This document shows positions 13,040-25,384 of a DNA stretch of 64,000 nucleotides, one piece after another. This stretch comes from Notospermus geniculatus (Eukaryota > Nemertea > Pilidiophora > Heteronemertea > Lineidae), in NCBI GenBank assembly GCA_002633025.1, contig NMRB01000568.1, positions 14,761-78,760 of the forward strand, given 5' to 3'. Below the pieces are notes generated by a model that was not told where the DNA came from, did no database searches, and saw only the letters and a program-made list of their open reading frames with translations. Made by a program: the position numbers and the translations under genes. Numbering within the stretch: position 1 is the first letter of the stretch; every line of letters begins with the position of its first letter.

Positions 13040-13430
13040 CCTGGTGTTCTACTGTATTCCCCCTCCTGGTGTTATACTGCATTTCACCTGGTGTTTTTTG
13101 CATTTCACCTGGTGTTATATTGCATTTCACCTGGTGTAATACTGCATTTCACCTGGTGTTATACTGTACTACATTTCTTCTGGTGTTATAAACTGTACTA
13201 CATTTCTTCTGGTGTTATAGACTGTACTACATTTCACCTGGTGTTATACCATGCATTTCACTTGGTGTTATACTGCATTTTACCTGGTGTTATACTGCAT
13301 TTCACCTGGTGTTACACTACATGTACATTTCACCTGGTGTTCTGCTACATTTCACCTGGTGTTATACTGCATTCCCGGGACTGCATTTCACCTGGTGTTA
13401 TACTGTATTTCATCTGGTATTTCATGATAC
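13040..13430. repeat. 22-bp minisatellite 3' of HIGD1, copy A
   Basis: Tandem array with unit ATTTCACCTGGTGTTATACT plus two bases (22 bp) and minor variants (TTCTTCTGG, TTTTACCTGG). Unit order differs from copy B. One unit contains an inserted TACATGTA (13318-13325). Confidence 0.9.
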
Positions 13431-13623
13431 CTTTAGTTGTAATGCATTTATCTAATAAAGAGATAGGCCTATAGACACCAGGTCAGGTGGCTTTCCCTGT
13501 TGAAATGAATTAGAAGTTAATTTGTGTTGAGTCTGCTTATAGTCTGTTTTCATGCTATGTTGCCAAATATGGGGTTGGGGATTTTAACAAAATGTACGAG
13601 TGAGCTAAGTGCCATTCAGTATA

Positions 13624-13734
13624 CCGGGCCTGTATGCATAAAGGTGGAATAAGCTTATTCCAGGTATAGCTTCACGTTATAACGTTAGGTTATACCTGGA
13701 ATAAGCTTATTCCACCTTTATGCACACGGCCCGG
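13624..13734. mobile_element. TA-flanked MITE with CC...GG ends, copy A
   Basis: 111-bp palindrome between TA 13622-13623 and TA 13735-13736. Ends are CCGGGCCTGTATGCATAAAG and CTTTATGCACACGGCCCGG. Excision leaving two bases per end would give TACCGGTA. Confidence 0.75.
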
Positions 13735-14030
13735 TAGTTTAGATATGCTTTATCATGTTACAGTAATGTGCTACTTACTTGGATTTTAAAATAAAGAGTA
13801 GAAATAACGATTAAATAATGGATTAATAAAAAAATGTAGAAGAAAACATAATTGAATAAATTGTTTATCTTTATGATAAATTGATTGACTTTTAATTTCT
13901 TAATTCGGTGTCACTAGATATAGGGTCGTATTTTAGAACGTCTATTGTAAAACCATCGAGAACGTTCTAAAATACGGCCCATAGAATAGAGAGAGTGCCT
14001 CCTATGTCTGTTATTTTACGCGTTTTTTTT

Positions 14031-15251
14031 AGCTCACCTCTGTGAGGTGAGCTTCTCTCATGGTGTGTCGTCCGTCGTCCGTCGTCGTCCGTCGTCCGTC
14101 GTCGTTAACATGGGTGGCACGTTTCTAAACCGCTTGGGTTAGAAACTTGAAATTTGGTGTACAGGTAGCCTATGGTAAAAACTATCTCTGGACCGAAACT
14201 TAGCGCTGCTGCTTATACACTCTGGCCTGTAGGGGGCGCTTTGTGAAAACCTTCTTTCGGCCGTATCTCCTGAACGCTGTTAGCTAGAACCACGAAACTT
14301 TTATGGTGGGTTCCTCTGATGAGACTACATCACATAAATCCCGGGTTTTTGATTTGACCTACTTTTCAAGGTCACAGAGGTCAAAGTTCAAAATTCACTG
14401 TTTGGTGGCACATTTCATGGCTATTTGACATAGAGTGTTGTGATTTGGTGTGAAGATATATCTAGGCACCCTGCACAAATGCACCAAATTTCAACCCGAT
14501 CGGACTTCAAATATGGCCGCCAGGAAGCCATCTTGAAAAATGGACTTTGACCCACATTTTATAAATAGGAGTAGGTAGGATGTTTTAACGTTGTCAAAAT
14601 ATGTATCTAGGTACCATATAAATATATGGTAAATTTCAGTGAGATTCGACGTCAAATATGGCCGCCAGGGAGCCATCTTGAAAAATGGACTTCGGCCCCA
14701 CACCTCATAAATAGGGGTAGCTAGGATGCTTTAACCGTGCCTAAATATGTGTCTTGGTACCGTCTACTTATATGCCAAATTTCGGTTCGATTGGACTTCA
14801 ACATGGCTGCCAGGCGGCCATCTTGAAAAATTGACTTTGGCCATATCTCATCGGTAGTAAATGTTACGATGTTTCAATGTTGTCTAAATATCTATGCAAG
14901 TATCCTGTACATTCCTGCTAAAATTTCAGTCCCAACGAACGTCACGTGTGTGGCCACCTGGTGGCCATCTTGAAAAATGGAATTTTTGACATCTGTGACC
15001 TAGACAGGAAAGCAGTTTGTTCACAAATACCACTTGTATTCATTGTATTCAGAAATTGTACTCCTTCTGGGTGCCATCACCTGAGTTTATGTCATTGACT
15101 GATAATACTGATCAGATCATAAAATACTTCTTGGTGTGTTCAGCTTTATCTTTTCTGTACTGATCCTCAACATTTACCATGAGAGTCACAGTTTCACACT
15201 TAACCATGGAGACTTATCACAGAGGTGAGCACAATGGCCCTGGCCATTTCA
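14031..15251. mobile_element. ~1.2-kb element with internal tandem repeats (copy A only)
   Basis: Starts AGCTCACCTCTGTGA; near the right end is its complement TCACAGAGGTGAGC (15217-15230). A (GTC)n tract follows the left end. The interior repeats a ~145-bp unit containing GGCCGCCAGG-type and CCATCTTGAAAAATGGA motifs at about 14510, 14655, 14800 and 14950. Copy B has an empty site at ~26,422. No protein-coding frame is convincing. Confidence 0.7.
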
Positions 15252-15917
15252 TTTTCATTGCGACACGACAGACAGAAAAATCAATTGGAAGTACATGTAG
15301 TTGCTAGAGGCAAGCGTCAAATAGTGCCTCAATCACAGCTCAACTCCGCGACATAGAACTCCAAAGATCAAACTGTTCGGTAGCACGCACGTGAGTTCGC
15401 GCGAAATCTACCGCCAATGGTTATGACGTCACCTAAACGACGTCGGTCGCTTTGGCGTGCGACATGCGTCACGGTTGCCATGGTTGCTTGGCACTCCGAC
15501 ATCCGACACATCGGTGGCTGTGTGCTGTGGCTGTGTCTGTGAAAACTTCGATTTACTAGTATCTCGAAATAGATCATGATATAGAGTCCAGAGGCATCAC
15601 AATTAGGTACACCATGTTTTTAAAACAAGTCATGTACGCCTTGGCCTAAAACAAAGTTCGAGAAGTCCATTCATTGCCTTGAATTGGCTGGCATACCGGT
15701 ACTGGTACATGGCATGCATGGCCGGCCGGCCCTCCATCATGTCCATGCCCTCCAAGCATGCCAAGTGTCGCCTGCTTGCACAGCACACAATCAATGCACA
15801 TCCGACATGACCTGATGACAGCAGCATGCGTCATGACGTCTTCACCATGTTGACCATCATGACCATGCATGCAGATGCATGTCATTTATCATGTTCATAT
15901 GGCATGTACTCTCCAAC

Positions 15918-16178
15918 CAGGCGTGGATCCAGAGGGGGTTTGGGGGGGCGTGACCCCCCTGCTCGCCACCACCAATTTTTTTTTTCAGTACATTGTAATT
16001 TGTGAGAGTAAGCAAAAAACACAAAATAAAGCTTCTGTTTTGGTACTGAGATGCCAGGAAATCGCTTCTACGGCCTTGTAGATTTCAAATTTGGCGTGGG
16101 CATCTTTGGCGCCCACCAGCAATGACCGCCCTCGGCGGCCCTGACCCCCCTCTGCCAAAAATCCTGGATCCGCGCCTG
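15918..16178. mobile_element. hAT-like MITE, copy B
   Basis: Same element as 1597-1857, 261 bp. The left flank differs from copy A because the haplotype join lies a few bases upstream. Confidence 0.75.
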
Positions 16179-16320
16179 TTCAACACAGGTCAGATTTATA
16201 CTAACTAGGACAGCAGTCATTCTGCATTTAACTTTCACTTATTTGCATTGGAGAAGGGTTGCTACATCTAGTCTGATCATAAAAATAAGCAAAATATTTC
16301 GATAATCTACTTCCTTCAAT

Positions 16321-16328
16321 TACATGTA
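16321..16328. other. Transposon excision footprint TACATGTA
   Basis: At the exact site where copy A carries the 2002-2179 MITE, copy B reads TA-CA-TG-TA: both target TAs plus the terminal two bases of each element end. This is the expected product of Tc1-type excision. Confidence 0.8.
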
Positions 16329-17250
16329 TGTGGTACCCCCACCCCGGCCACAAAAGGTGGCACTGACCATCAAATGTCCAAGGATCATGACGTTATCCTA
16401 TTTTCTGCCAAGGATTGGTTAAGTGTTATTTTACCACTGTCAATTTAATTAGTCAAGCACGATTTTAATTAAATGAGTTAGATGAGTTTTGCTGGTATTG
16501 CACAAGCACAATTTGGGGGAAACATGGCAGTGGAGGGGATTATTCACATGTTCTATAGAGGCTTTGGAATCCCAATGACATCATCCTGGCGGTTATTCTG
16601 GAGGACACAGGGCGCAGAGGTGCGAGCTGACCGTGACGTGACTTGCGTGAAGTGCCATGCCATTGGGGCAGGCACGGCTCATTTCACTGCACCTCTGCAG
16701 CATGCGTACTTCAAAATGGCGGCTTGTGACATCATATGCAAAGCCTCGATACCAGTAAGCATATAAAGGGCAAGCAAAAAAATTTTTAGTTTATCATCCG
16801 AGTGGTTCTTGAAAATAGGCAAGGGGGCACTTTTTATTTTTATTTTTTATTTTACTTTGGTACGAAGAAATTAAAAAATCAGCTCCTCCTGAGCATGTTA
16901 TGTCACAACCCCAACCCTCTAATACTGGATTTTGTCACAAAAACACTGAAAATGCATGAAGAGCACACTTTGGAGACTGTTGTTTACAGATCTACCACTT
17001 GGCGGCGCTGTGATACGCGCCGTGGCATGAAATTCAAACTGATAAAAAATTTAAATAAAATTGGCACGGCGCTGAAAATTGGTGCGGGCAGAGGACGATA
17101 AACTAAAGATTTATCTTGCTTGCCCTAAAAGCCATGAGACAATCTCGGGTGATTTCAAGGTTAAGCAGGAGGAAACCACAGTACCCGAAGAAACCAATCC
17201 CTGTCAAAGATATTTCCATCTCAGTCCCAGCATATGGTAGGATCAGAATG

Positions 17251-17525
17251 CAGGGTTTCCACCAGGAAAAAAATGAGGGTACGGACCAAAAAAAAATTTT
17301 TGAAAAAAAAATTTTTTGAAAAAAAAATTTTTGAATTTTTTTTTTTTTGATTTTTAAAGGTTTTAAACGATGTTTGGTGCCATTTTAGGCGTATTTTGAA
17401 GCATAAAATCCCTGCGCCAGTCATGCCGGTTGTTTGGTTTCGTCCGCCATGTCATGGAAAAATGGTTACCCAACGTTTTTGAGGGTACGGAATTTTACCC
17501 ATTTTACCCTCTGGCGGAAGCCCTG
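17251..17525. mobile_element. hAT-like MITE with A/T blocks, copy B
   Basis: Same inverted ends as 3087-3397 with shorter A/T tracts and loss of an internal GAGGGTACGG-type unit. Confidence 0.7.
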
Positions 17526-18015
17526 GAATGGGAATTGAACCTGCAGCCTCAGCAGTGACCGCCCCCGCTGTATGCACTGCACCACTGTGAGAGCCCCAGG
17601 TACAGGTATAATTTAACATAACAAGTGTGTTTAATTTCATAGTTACCACCGTGAGGTGCGGTTGGGGTAAGAACAAGCCAGAAAATTTCCAAGCACAACT
17701 TTGTCATGAGAAAGATTGTGAAGAAGAGCGACACGGCTACATTATCAACAGCAAGACAGGCAAAAAGTTACCAAGCGATCTGGAGTTGACGGCCAGTCTT
17801 CTTTGTCAGTTGCTTCTTGAGTTCTGTCTGCCTAATGCAGCAACGTTGATCAATACATGTACGGGTACATGTATGTGTTGCTCATTGGACAATAATGCAA
17901 TGAAATGCAGGAGAAAACCAGAACCTTGGAGGAAAGCAGAGTGTATTGCATTTGTATTAGATTTTTCCATCCGGGCCAGAGCCATAGCATTATTGAGTAC
18001 AGAAGAGGCCATCTC

Positions 18016-18216
18016 AAGCTACTCATGTTCCTCACTTGGATGGGGTCTTTTACTTGCCCTTGCAAAGAAACAAGGTACAAGGCACCACGGCTTACTGTCC
18101 CATGTGACAGACATGAAGAGCCGGGAATGAAATCCCATATGGCCCGGCCTGGATTCGAACACGGGACCAGCCGCTTGCTTGAGTGGACGTGATAACCACT
18201 AACCTATCAAGGCTCC
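18016..18216 (-). mobile_element. tRNA-derived SINE, minus strand (copy B only)
   Basis: On the minus strand: GGAGCCTTGATAGGTTAGTG (A-box region), GTGTTCGAATCC (B-box), then the shared body TAAGCCGTGGTGCCTTGTAC and GGCAAGTAAAAGACCCCA. Copy A has different DNA at ~3,720, so the insertion is polymorphic. Confidence 0.7.
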
Positions 18217-19484
18217 TCAAAAGCAGAGTGTTATCAACAGTTGACACTCTCTCGCCATCAAATGAGAATGGGCTGGACCCAAATAGCACACCGCCCGGTT
18301 TCTATTTTTACCAGTGAAGGTCGGACAAATATTAGATAACAAGTAGACTTTACTGAGTGACCACATTGTCGATGGTGAGACAGGACAAAAGCAGGGTTGG
18401 ACAAAACACAATGAAATTGACACGTCCGACGTCACTCGGGCGGTTCGCTATTAAACCCACAACACCGGCCATGCGCCAGAGGTGAAGGTGTGAGAAGCAA
18501 CGACAAAGAAAATCTGCCCATGATTTTTTTAATAAATAGGAAAAACTGTTCATGGATTTTCACTCTATTACTCAGCTGTTGGTTTTGGAAAAAAAAGAAG
18601 ACAAACAGAAAAAAATTAGTGGAAATTCGATTAAACCATGTAAACTGGGAAAAAGAATGCACATGATGATACATGCAGGTCTATTGCAATATATTGTGTG
18701 GGCCAGAGTGAATGGTTAGTGGGCAGCACACTAGGCGATATTATAAGCGATCTGAACACCACCGAGCACGGCTGTTGACACCAAGTGTGCACTGGACAGC
18801 GATGCATGAACCGTCTCGCCATGGATACGGCCTACTCTGCAGCCGCTGGCGAGAAATCAGTGGCGATCAGGTGGCTTGCAATATCACCCTCACCTCGCCT
18901 GGTGTGCTGCCCACTTAACTGACTCCTAGTCCTACTCATGGTCCTGACTCATCATGGTCAGAGCCTTGTGTACATTGGCAGCACTGATGGTATTAAAAGC
19001 TAAAAAAACAAACTGAGAAAGTCATTCAAATATACATGTATCAACCCATTTCCCTGAGCCATGTTTAATAACAAAGACTTTTAAACTTAGGCCTACTTAT
19101 ACCAAGGGTTAGAAAACAAGATAAATCACTATGTAATCAACTGATAATTTTTCCACTTGTGGAAGCAGGGCAACATTCAAAGGCGAATCTTATCACAAAA
19201 GATAATGGTACTTCAATACTCACTAGTACTCGGGCCTGAAAAACCTGCTGACCTCTACAAGGCACTGTTCTGATTTCAGTATGCTGGGAATTAATGTAAA
19301 CAACCAGTCTGTCCTGCCCGCTCGTATTGTAGAGAAAGTTGATGTGGTTTCACCTTTTTTCTTGCATTTTGTTGTAAGATGATATTAGATAATGGGAGAA
19401 ACTTTACTTCCAAAAGAGGCCTCCTGTTAGCGGTCCACGAATGTCACAAAATTTTGATGTCATACATTTAAGCCATTGCGTCCA

Positions 19485-19642
19485 GGGGCCGGTTGCACAA
19501 AACTCATGTTAGCGCTAACATGATGTTAGCGCTAACTTTTATGTTAGATGACGTCAAAATCCATTGTCATTTTACGTCATTTAACATGATGTTAGTGCTA
19601 ACATCATGTTAGCGCTAACATGAGTTTTGTGCAACCCAGCCC
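19485..19642. mobile_element. PIF/Harbinger-like MITE (copy B only)
   Basis: Ends GGGGCCGGTTGCACAAAACT and GTTTTGTGCAACCCAGCC, with the interior repeating GTTAGCGCTAAC. Copy A has an empty site at ~5,350. Confidence 0.65.
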
Positions 19643-20408
19643 AGGTCATTATACATGACATCATGACGTGCATTTCTACTCTGTGACGTCAAATTCCATG
19701 ACGTTCTTGGACCGCTAACTGGTGGTGGCCTCTAATGGCAGTAAAGTCACCCATTCTATCTACAATGTTTTGTGCAAATGTATCTAACGGTAGTCATCAC
19801 AGGCTAGTAGTAAAGGAACACTCCTGCAGTCCCAGGGTTCCATATCAAGGGCATGAGATTACAGTCCCACGGTTTGATCCTAAGTAAAAACATTCTGAGT
19901 AGACTGTCTGTTAACCCTTTTCCTGTGGTGCATGACATTAAGTCAATATTGGTTGGCTCAATGTCATAATTTGGCAACTCATGTACCAGGTATGTGACCT
20001 ATTGATGACCCTACATCATAAGCCTATGAAAAATCTTATTCAATACGCATGCTAGGTAAATCAAGGATACATGTAGGCCTACAACCAGGGTCATGGATAC
20101 ACTTTTCAGTTTGATTATAGATCTATAGAGATGGCGCCACCATATGCACAGGATCGTGCATGGGCACGGGATCGTGCAAGGGCTAACACAGCAAAAAGGA
20201 TCACAACATAGCAGGTTAATAGGTGTGATAGGTAATGTGTCACCATAGGAGACCTCTACCATCAAAATACTGGAGACTACATGTATGATACCTTTCTGGA
20301 GAAGGCTACAAGGCTGGTGATGCATGCAAAAATTTTTAAAACGTAACGGGACGATCAGACTAACTCTGATGCTAAACAAGGCAAATGAATAGTCTGAGTT
20401 TTACCTAC

Positions 20409-23400
20409 CTTTGCATTTTGATGTGTTACCTTCTGGGCGGCTATCGGGGAGAGAAATTGGATTGCTAGTCGCCGATGGTGGGCATGGTAACAGAGGGGGT
20501 TACCAGTGAGATTCAACTGAAAGAATGACAGAATATTTTATTCAGGAACTGGCCAAAGCTCATACTGGTGAACTTTCGTGACTACTTTTGCTTTATACTT
20601 AAAAGCAGTTCTCAACTGATCAGCATTTCATGGCCAGTGTTCCTATAGAGGTTCTTCACGTGACCTCACAGCTCAAAATATCCACCGTTTTGGCCGTCAA
20701 ATGACGCAACGTCACAGCATCAAGACAGCGTTCAGCATGCAGTTTTAACGTTGTCGGCAGTCATCGGTCCTCTTCTGCCACCGACAGCAAGCTGTATGGC
20801 CAATTCGCTTTGTTTTCAACACGGTTTTCACACCAGACCAACTACTTATGCTCAGAAACTGTGAGAGGTAAAGTGATTTGTTGAGTTGTATGCTCCCAGT
20901 AGTCTGTACGGGCCGCTAAACTTTTGAACCGAGAGCAAGATGGCTTCATTTTGACGGCCAGTATGGCGGCTGTGTGACGTCAGTGAAGAACCTCTTCTAT
21001 TGCTGTCCTTTGTACCTTACTCCCCGGAATGACAGAGCTTCCTAGAATAACGTAAATGAACACATACTTACATTTTTCAACTGGTGTAAATAGCACAACC
21101 AGTGTAGTTTATTGTGGTCGCTAAAACAATTATGGGATATATCAAGATCTCGTAGTTCCTCGAGGACTTCGACCCCATCGATATTTTCCAAGTTATTATT
21201 TCTAAGAATCAGTGTCTGCAGCTGATGGCGTACTCGTAACGCGAATGTCGGGATCTCTTCAAGACGGTTGAAGGCGAGGTTCACATGAAGGAGTTCTGTT
21301 GGGTACTGGAAGTGAAATTATGAAAGAATACTGAACTAACTGCAGTGCGATATTCGTATCCAATGATGACTAATGGTCAGATGATTAACAGGAACAAACT
21401 TTCTTCAAAAAAATTTCAGTCAATTTGATAAGACCTGAGAAAACTTTGACGAAAGATGCCTTTGCTGGACTCGGGAGGGGGGGTGTGATGAATTAACTGA
21501 TGGCCAACAGACTGTTCTCAAATTGACGTAAACGACAAACATCTGCGCACTTCCACCGAAATCTCAACCACAACCTCGGTCTGAAACTGAATGACCTAAC
21601 GCAGAAAAACCCACGACAGTGACGTCGAAGACGTTGCGTCAGACTTGATCATTGCTGAATCATGGATGGCGTCACGTCAGCCAATTTCAGATCAAGATTA
21701 TGGTTGAGATTTCGGCGGAAGTGTGCAGATCTGCGAATTCGAAAATCTTCTATACTACATTACATTCCTTGTTTTAGACATACCTCTAGATATCCATCCG
21801 TCACTGTCATCTGATTAAAACTCAAGTCAATGACTTCGACTAACGGAAGCAGGCGGAGGGATCCATCCAACGCTTCCAGGTTATTGCTGCTAAGACAGAC
21901 TGTCTTCAGCCGCGGCCACGACTGCGCAGAACTCATGTCACCACCACAACTCTCGAAAAGATCTTGAAGATTCTGTAGGCATCGTGACGCTATGAGGGTG
22001 TGTAACGTGGCACGAAGGTGATGAAGTCCCTCCAGGAGATGGACTGGTACTTTCTTTACCTCCAGACATTGAAGATTTTGGAACTGGTGTAGACGCACCT
22101 GGCCTTGTATCGTACTGCTGCCATGTATTACCTGCAGGAGAAAGAATCATAAGAGTTAATCTGTATGAGATAACCCAATAGAGCCACCTATTTTTTGGCA
22201 CTTTCCATCTGTACCTTTCACCGCCCTGAACCGCCATGAAATGCCACTACATTAAGCTGAATACAGAACAGTGTAATGAGTCAAGGTGGTTTATGGCAGT
22301 CTCAGTGTCTGGAGACATGGCGGATTCTGGCGATGCCGGCAGTAATTGCTGATTTTGATTTCTACATTAGAGGTGATGGGGATTTTTGTCAAAAAGTGGG
22401 CGTGGTCTTCTAGGCGGCTCACGGCAGTGCGGTTGCGGTTTAGGGCGGCATGGGCTCTATTGGGATAAAACAGAAATGCAGGCTAAATTTTGTGGTTCAC
22501 AAAATGCAGCAGCTTTTACTCCCAGCATCCAACTTGATGTTACAATCAGGCTTATTGACGCCTTGTTTCAAGTGCTCAGGACAGGGGTCCTCCAATTACT
22601 AGGCCCCATGATACCCGTGATAAAGGCCCTACATGTAACGTAATATTCATTTATTCATTGTTTAACTTTTCTTGGGTTTGCATTTGGCACCAGCTGAACT
22701 TTAGGACACTGAGAAAGTTCTAAAGTAACTACCGGTAACCAACCTTTAGGGATGTTATCCGTTGCATAAAGTCAAACAAATATTTGATGTCATCCAAGGA
22801 ATCCTTGTGGCTGCTCCTAGATGCGTCATAACTGGAGGAATCGCCGTCATATTCTGGAAGCGATCTGAATCGATCGTTTAGGATGCTAAGAGACACGGAC
22901 GTAAGGGAAAGTTTGCAGCTGCCGTTCAGGATAGCATCACCTTGAAAAAAAGCAATGGAGGAAATTAATCAGAGACAATGAATGAATGACAGATGCTGTT
23001 CTTAAGGCTGTGAAATACAAACATAGAGCTACATGGCATACGGACACACCAGTTAACAAAGGGTTTGCGACCACGAAGCCACTAATGTGTCTGTATACCG
23101 TGGTGTGTCTGTATAATGTGTCTGTATACCATGCAGCTCTCTGCAATTGCAGCCTAATTAAAATGTGTCCAGACAAAAGGAAACGACAGACTCAGGACTG
23201 AACTTTGGTGTCCTATGTAGACAGAGATATCTCCTAGCAGGTAGGGGTGTCCACTGAAGGGGGATCCCCTGTACAAGTAGTACGTTATTGATATGGTATG
23301 GAAGTAGGCAAACTAGGAGGTTGTGCAGCCTCATGTCCAAACACATCACCCTCTAAAACAAATCCCCCACTCACCTTTTGTATGAATAAGTTCCGTCAAT

Positions 23401-23432
23401 TCCCTTATCACCTCTTTCTCATGTCGTGCCAT
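20409..23432 (-). CDS. STK11IP: STK11IP-like LRR protein, copy B (5' end, five exons)
   Basis: Second copy of the 5' half: exons 23375-23432 (start), 22744-22940, 21784-22131, 21072-21305 and 20409-20516. The first exon starts at the ATG at 23432 and encodes MARHEKEVIRELTELIHTK, ending in phase 1. It joins the next exon to give GDAILNGSCKLSL, matching the start of vertebrate STK11IP. Phases agree throughout and exon lengths are identical to copy A. The following exon (1139-1439 in copy A) has no second copy, as expected if this is the other haplotype whose sequence begins at the ~15,905 join. The intron after exon 22744-22940 carries an 8-bp TACCGGTA insertion a few bases inside the donor, absent from copy A. 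Confidence 0.88.
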
Positions 23433-23503
23433 TCTCTGTTGTCTGATCAGCTTTGAGTACCCCACCCTACCACCACACATTCTGTGGTGCTATCCATCCA
23501 TTG

Positions 23504-24335
23504 NNNNNNNNNNNNNNNNNNNNNNNNNNNNNNNNNNNNNNNNNNNNNNNNNNNNNNNNNNNNNNNNNNNNNNNNNNNNNNNNNNNNNNNNNNNNNNNNN
23601 NNNNNNNNNNNNNNNNNNNNNNNNNNNNNNNNNNNNNNNNNNNNNNNNNNNNNNNNNNNNNNNNNNNNNNNNNNNNNNNNNNNNNNNNNNNNNNNNNNNN
23701 NNNNNNNNNNNNNNNNNNNNNNNNNNNNNNNNNNNNNNNNNNNNNNNNNNNNNNNNNNNNNNNNNNNNNNNNNNNNNNNNNNNNNNNNNNNNNNNNNNNN
23801 NNNNNNNNNNNNNNNNNNNNNNNNNNNNNNNNNNNNNNNNNNNNNNNNNNNNNNNNNNNNNNNNNNNNNNNNNNNNNNNNNNNNNNNNNNNNNNNNNNNN
23901 NNNNNNNNNNNNNNNNNNNNNNNNNNNNNNNNNNNNNNNNNNNNNNNNNNNNNNNNNNNNNNNNNNNNNNNNNNNNNNNNNNNNNNNNNNNNNNNNNNNN
24001 NNNNNNNNNNNNNNNNNNNNNNNNNNNNNNNNNNNNNNNNNNNNNNNNNNNNNNNNNNNNNNNNNNNNNNNNNNNNNNNNNNNNNNNNNNNNNNNNNNNN
24101 NNNNNNNNNNNNNNNNNNNNNNNNNNNNNNNNNNNNNNNNNNNNNNNNNNNNNNNNNNNNNNNNNNNNNNNNNNNNNNNNNNNNNNNNNNNNNNNNNNNN
24201 NNNNNNNNNNNNNNNNNNNNNNNNNNNNNNNNNNNNNNNNNNNNNNNNNNNNNNNNNNNNNNNNNNNNNNNNNNNNNNNNNNNNNNNNNNNNNNNNNNNN
24301 NNNNNNNNNNNNNNNNNNNNNNNNNNNNNNNNNNN
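23504..24335. other. Assembly gap, 832 N
   Basis: Run of n between STK11IP exon 1 and HIGD1 exon 2 of copy B; it should contain HIGD1 exon 1 and any shared promoter. Confidence 0.99.
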
Positions 24336-24382
24336 TGCCTCGGTGAAGACAATGTCATTGATCTATCTGTTTTCCTTTTCAG

Positions 24383-24573
24383 GTATCGCTGGCTTGTTAG
24401 GTGCATGCGTCTACGGGGCTTACGCCTATAAAAACAGGGGCGAAATGCCGACCTCAGTTTACCTGATGCACCTCCGAGTACGTGCCCAAGGAATGGTTGT
24501 AGGCGCCATCACATTTGGCGTTGCATATTACATGATAAAAGACTATTTTGACAACAAGAAAAAAGATAATTGA
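24383..24573 (+). CDS. HIGD1: HIGD1-type protein, copy B, second exon
   Basis: This exon encodes the same 62 residues as 12043-12233, with the same acceptor, stop and 3' flank (ATTAAA at 24665-24670). The first exon should lie in the N gap at 23504-24335. With copy A spacing it would fall near 23.9 kb, but the gap length is not reliable. Confidence 0.85.
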
Positions 24574-25384
24574 TGTGTGGATCTTAGAGCAACTACTATG
24601 ACGTATCAGTTTGACAGTGTGCATGTTCTTGTGAAGTGAAGTCACCAATGAAATTGGTGTCAATATTAAAGTATCTAAATTCTTGTACTGTACTTGGGAA
24701 GTAAGAACTTGATTGCATGTTGTTTAGGGTCATTTATATTCATTTTATCAAAGGTAGACACTTTTCATTGGAACCAATTTATTTCATATCCACTGAGATT
24801 CTTTTGTAATCATTTAACACGTACTGAATTCACTTTACTATTAAGAAAGTACATGTACCCCCACTTTTCTAGCAAATTTCCCACACCCAGTGAATAGACT
24901 GGTTTCCTATTTTGCTCAAGTACATTGTACATACATTACATCTAGCAGGATAGGGCACCAGGCTTGTTCGTAGTTCAAGTTCTTACTTTCTTGTCCCATG
25001 TAGCCCATAGGGTAAAGTGACAGTTATGGAGAACTGTTGGTATTACATCACAAACAGTTGTATACATGTATAATCTACCGGTATTTTACTGACAGTTTAA
25101 TTTTGTTACCGCACAGTTGAAAAAATAGCAATCATGGTCTGATCAAAATATATGCTTACAGGGTATCAAGTCTGTGTTAATTTACTTTTTGCAGAGAAAA
25201 CTGCTAGTGAAGGAGATTACAGGTACCAGTAGTCAAAATACTGTGAAATGAACTGGGCAACAACTGAGCCATCAGCCAGGCCCATGTGGTCCAGTGATTT
25301 AGGCTCTCATTCTCAACCTTGACCCTTAATTTTGACATTTAAAAAGCCAATTAAAAAGTTTGCGTTGATGCCTTGTATCACGCA

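Noticed and set aside
13091-13474. Open frame encoding repeated ISPGVILHFTWCY-like peptides
   Set aside because: It is the 22-bp minisatellite read in frame. Allelic unit changes are not codon-preserving and no start context or homology is visible.
23447-24431. Long open frames across 23.5-24.3 kb and 37.85-38.28 kb
   Set aside because: They consist of N gap and carry no information.
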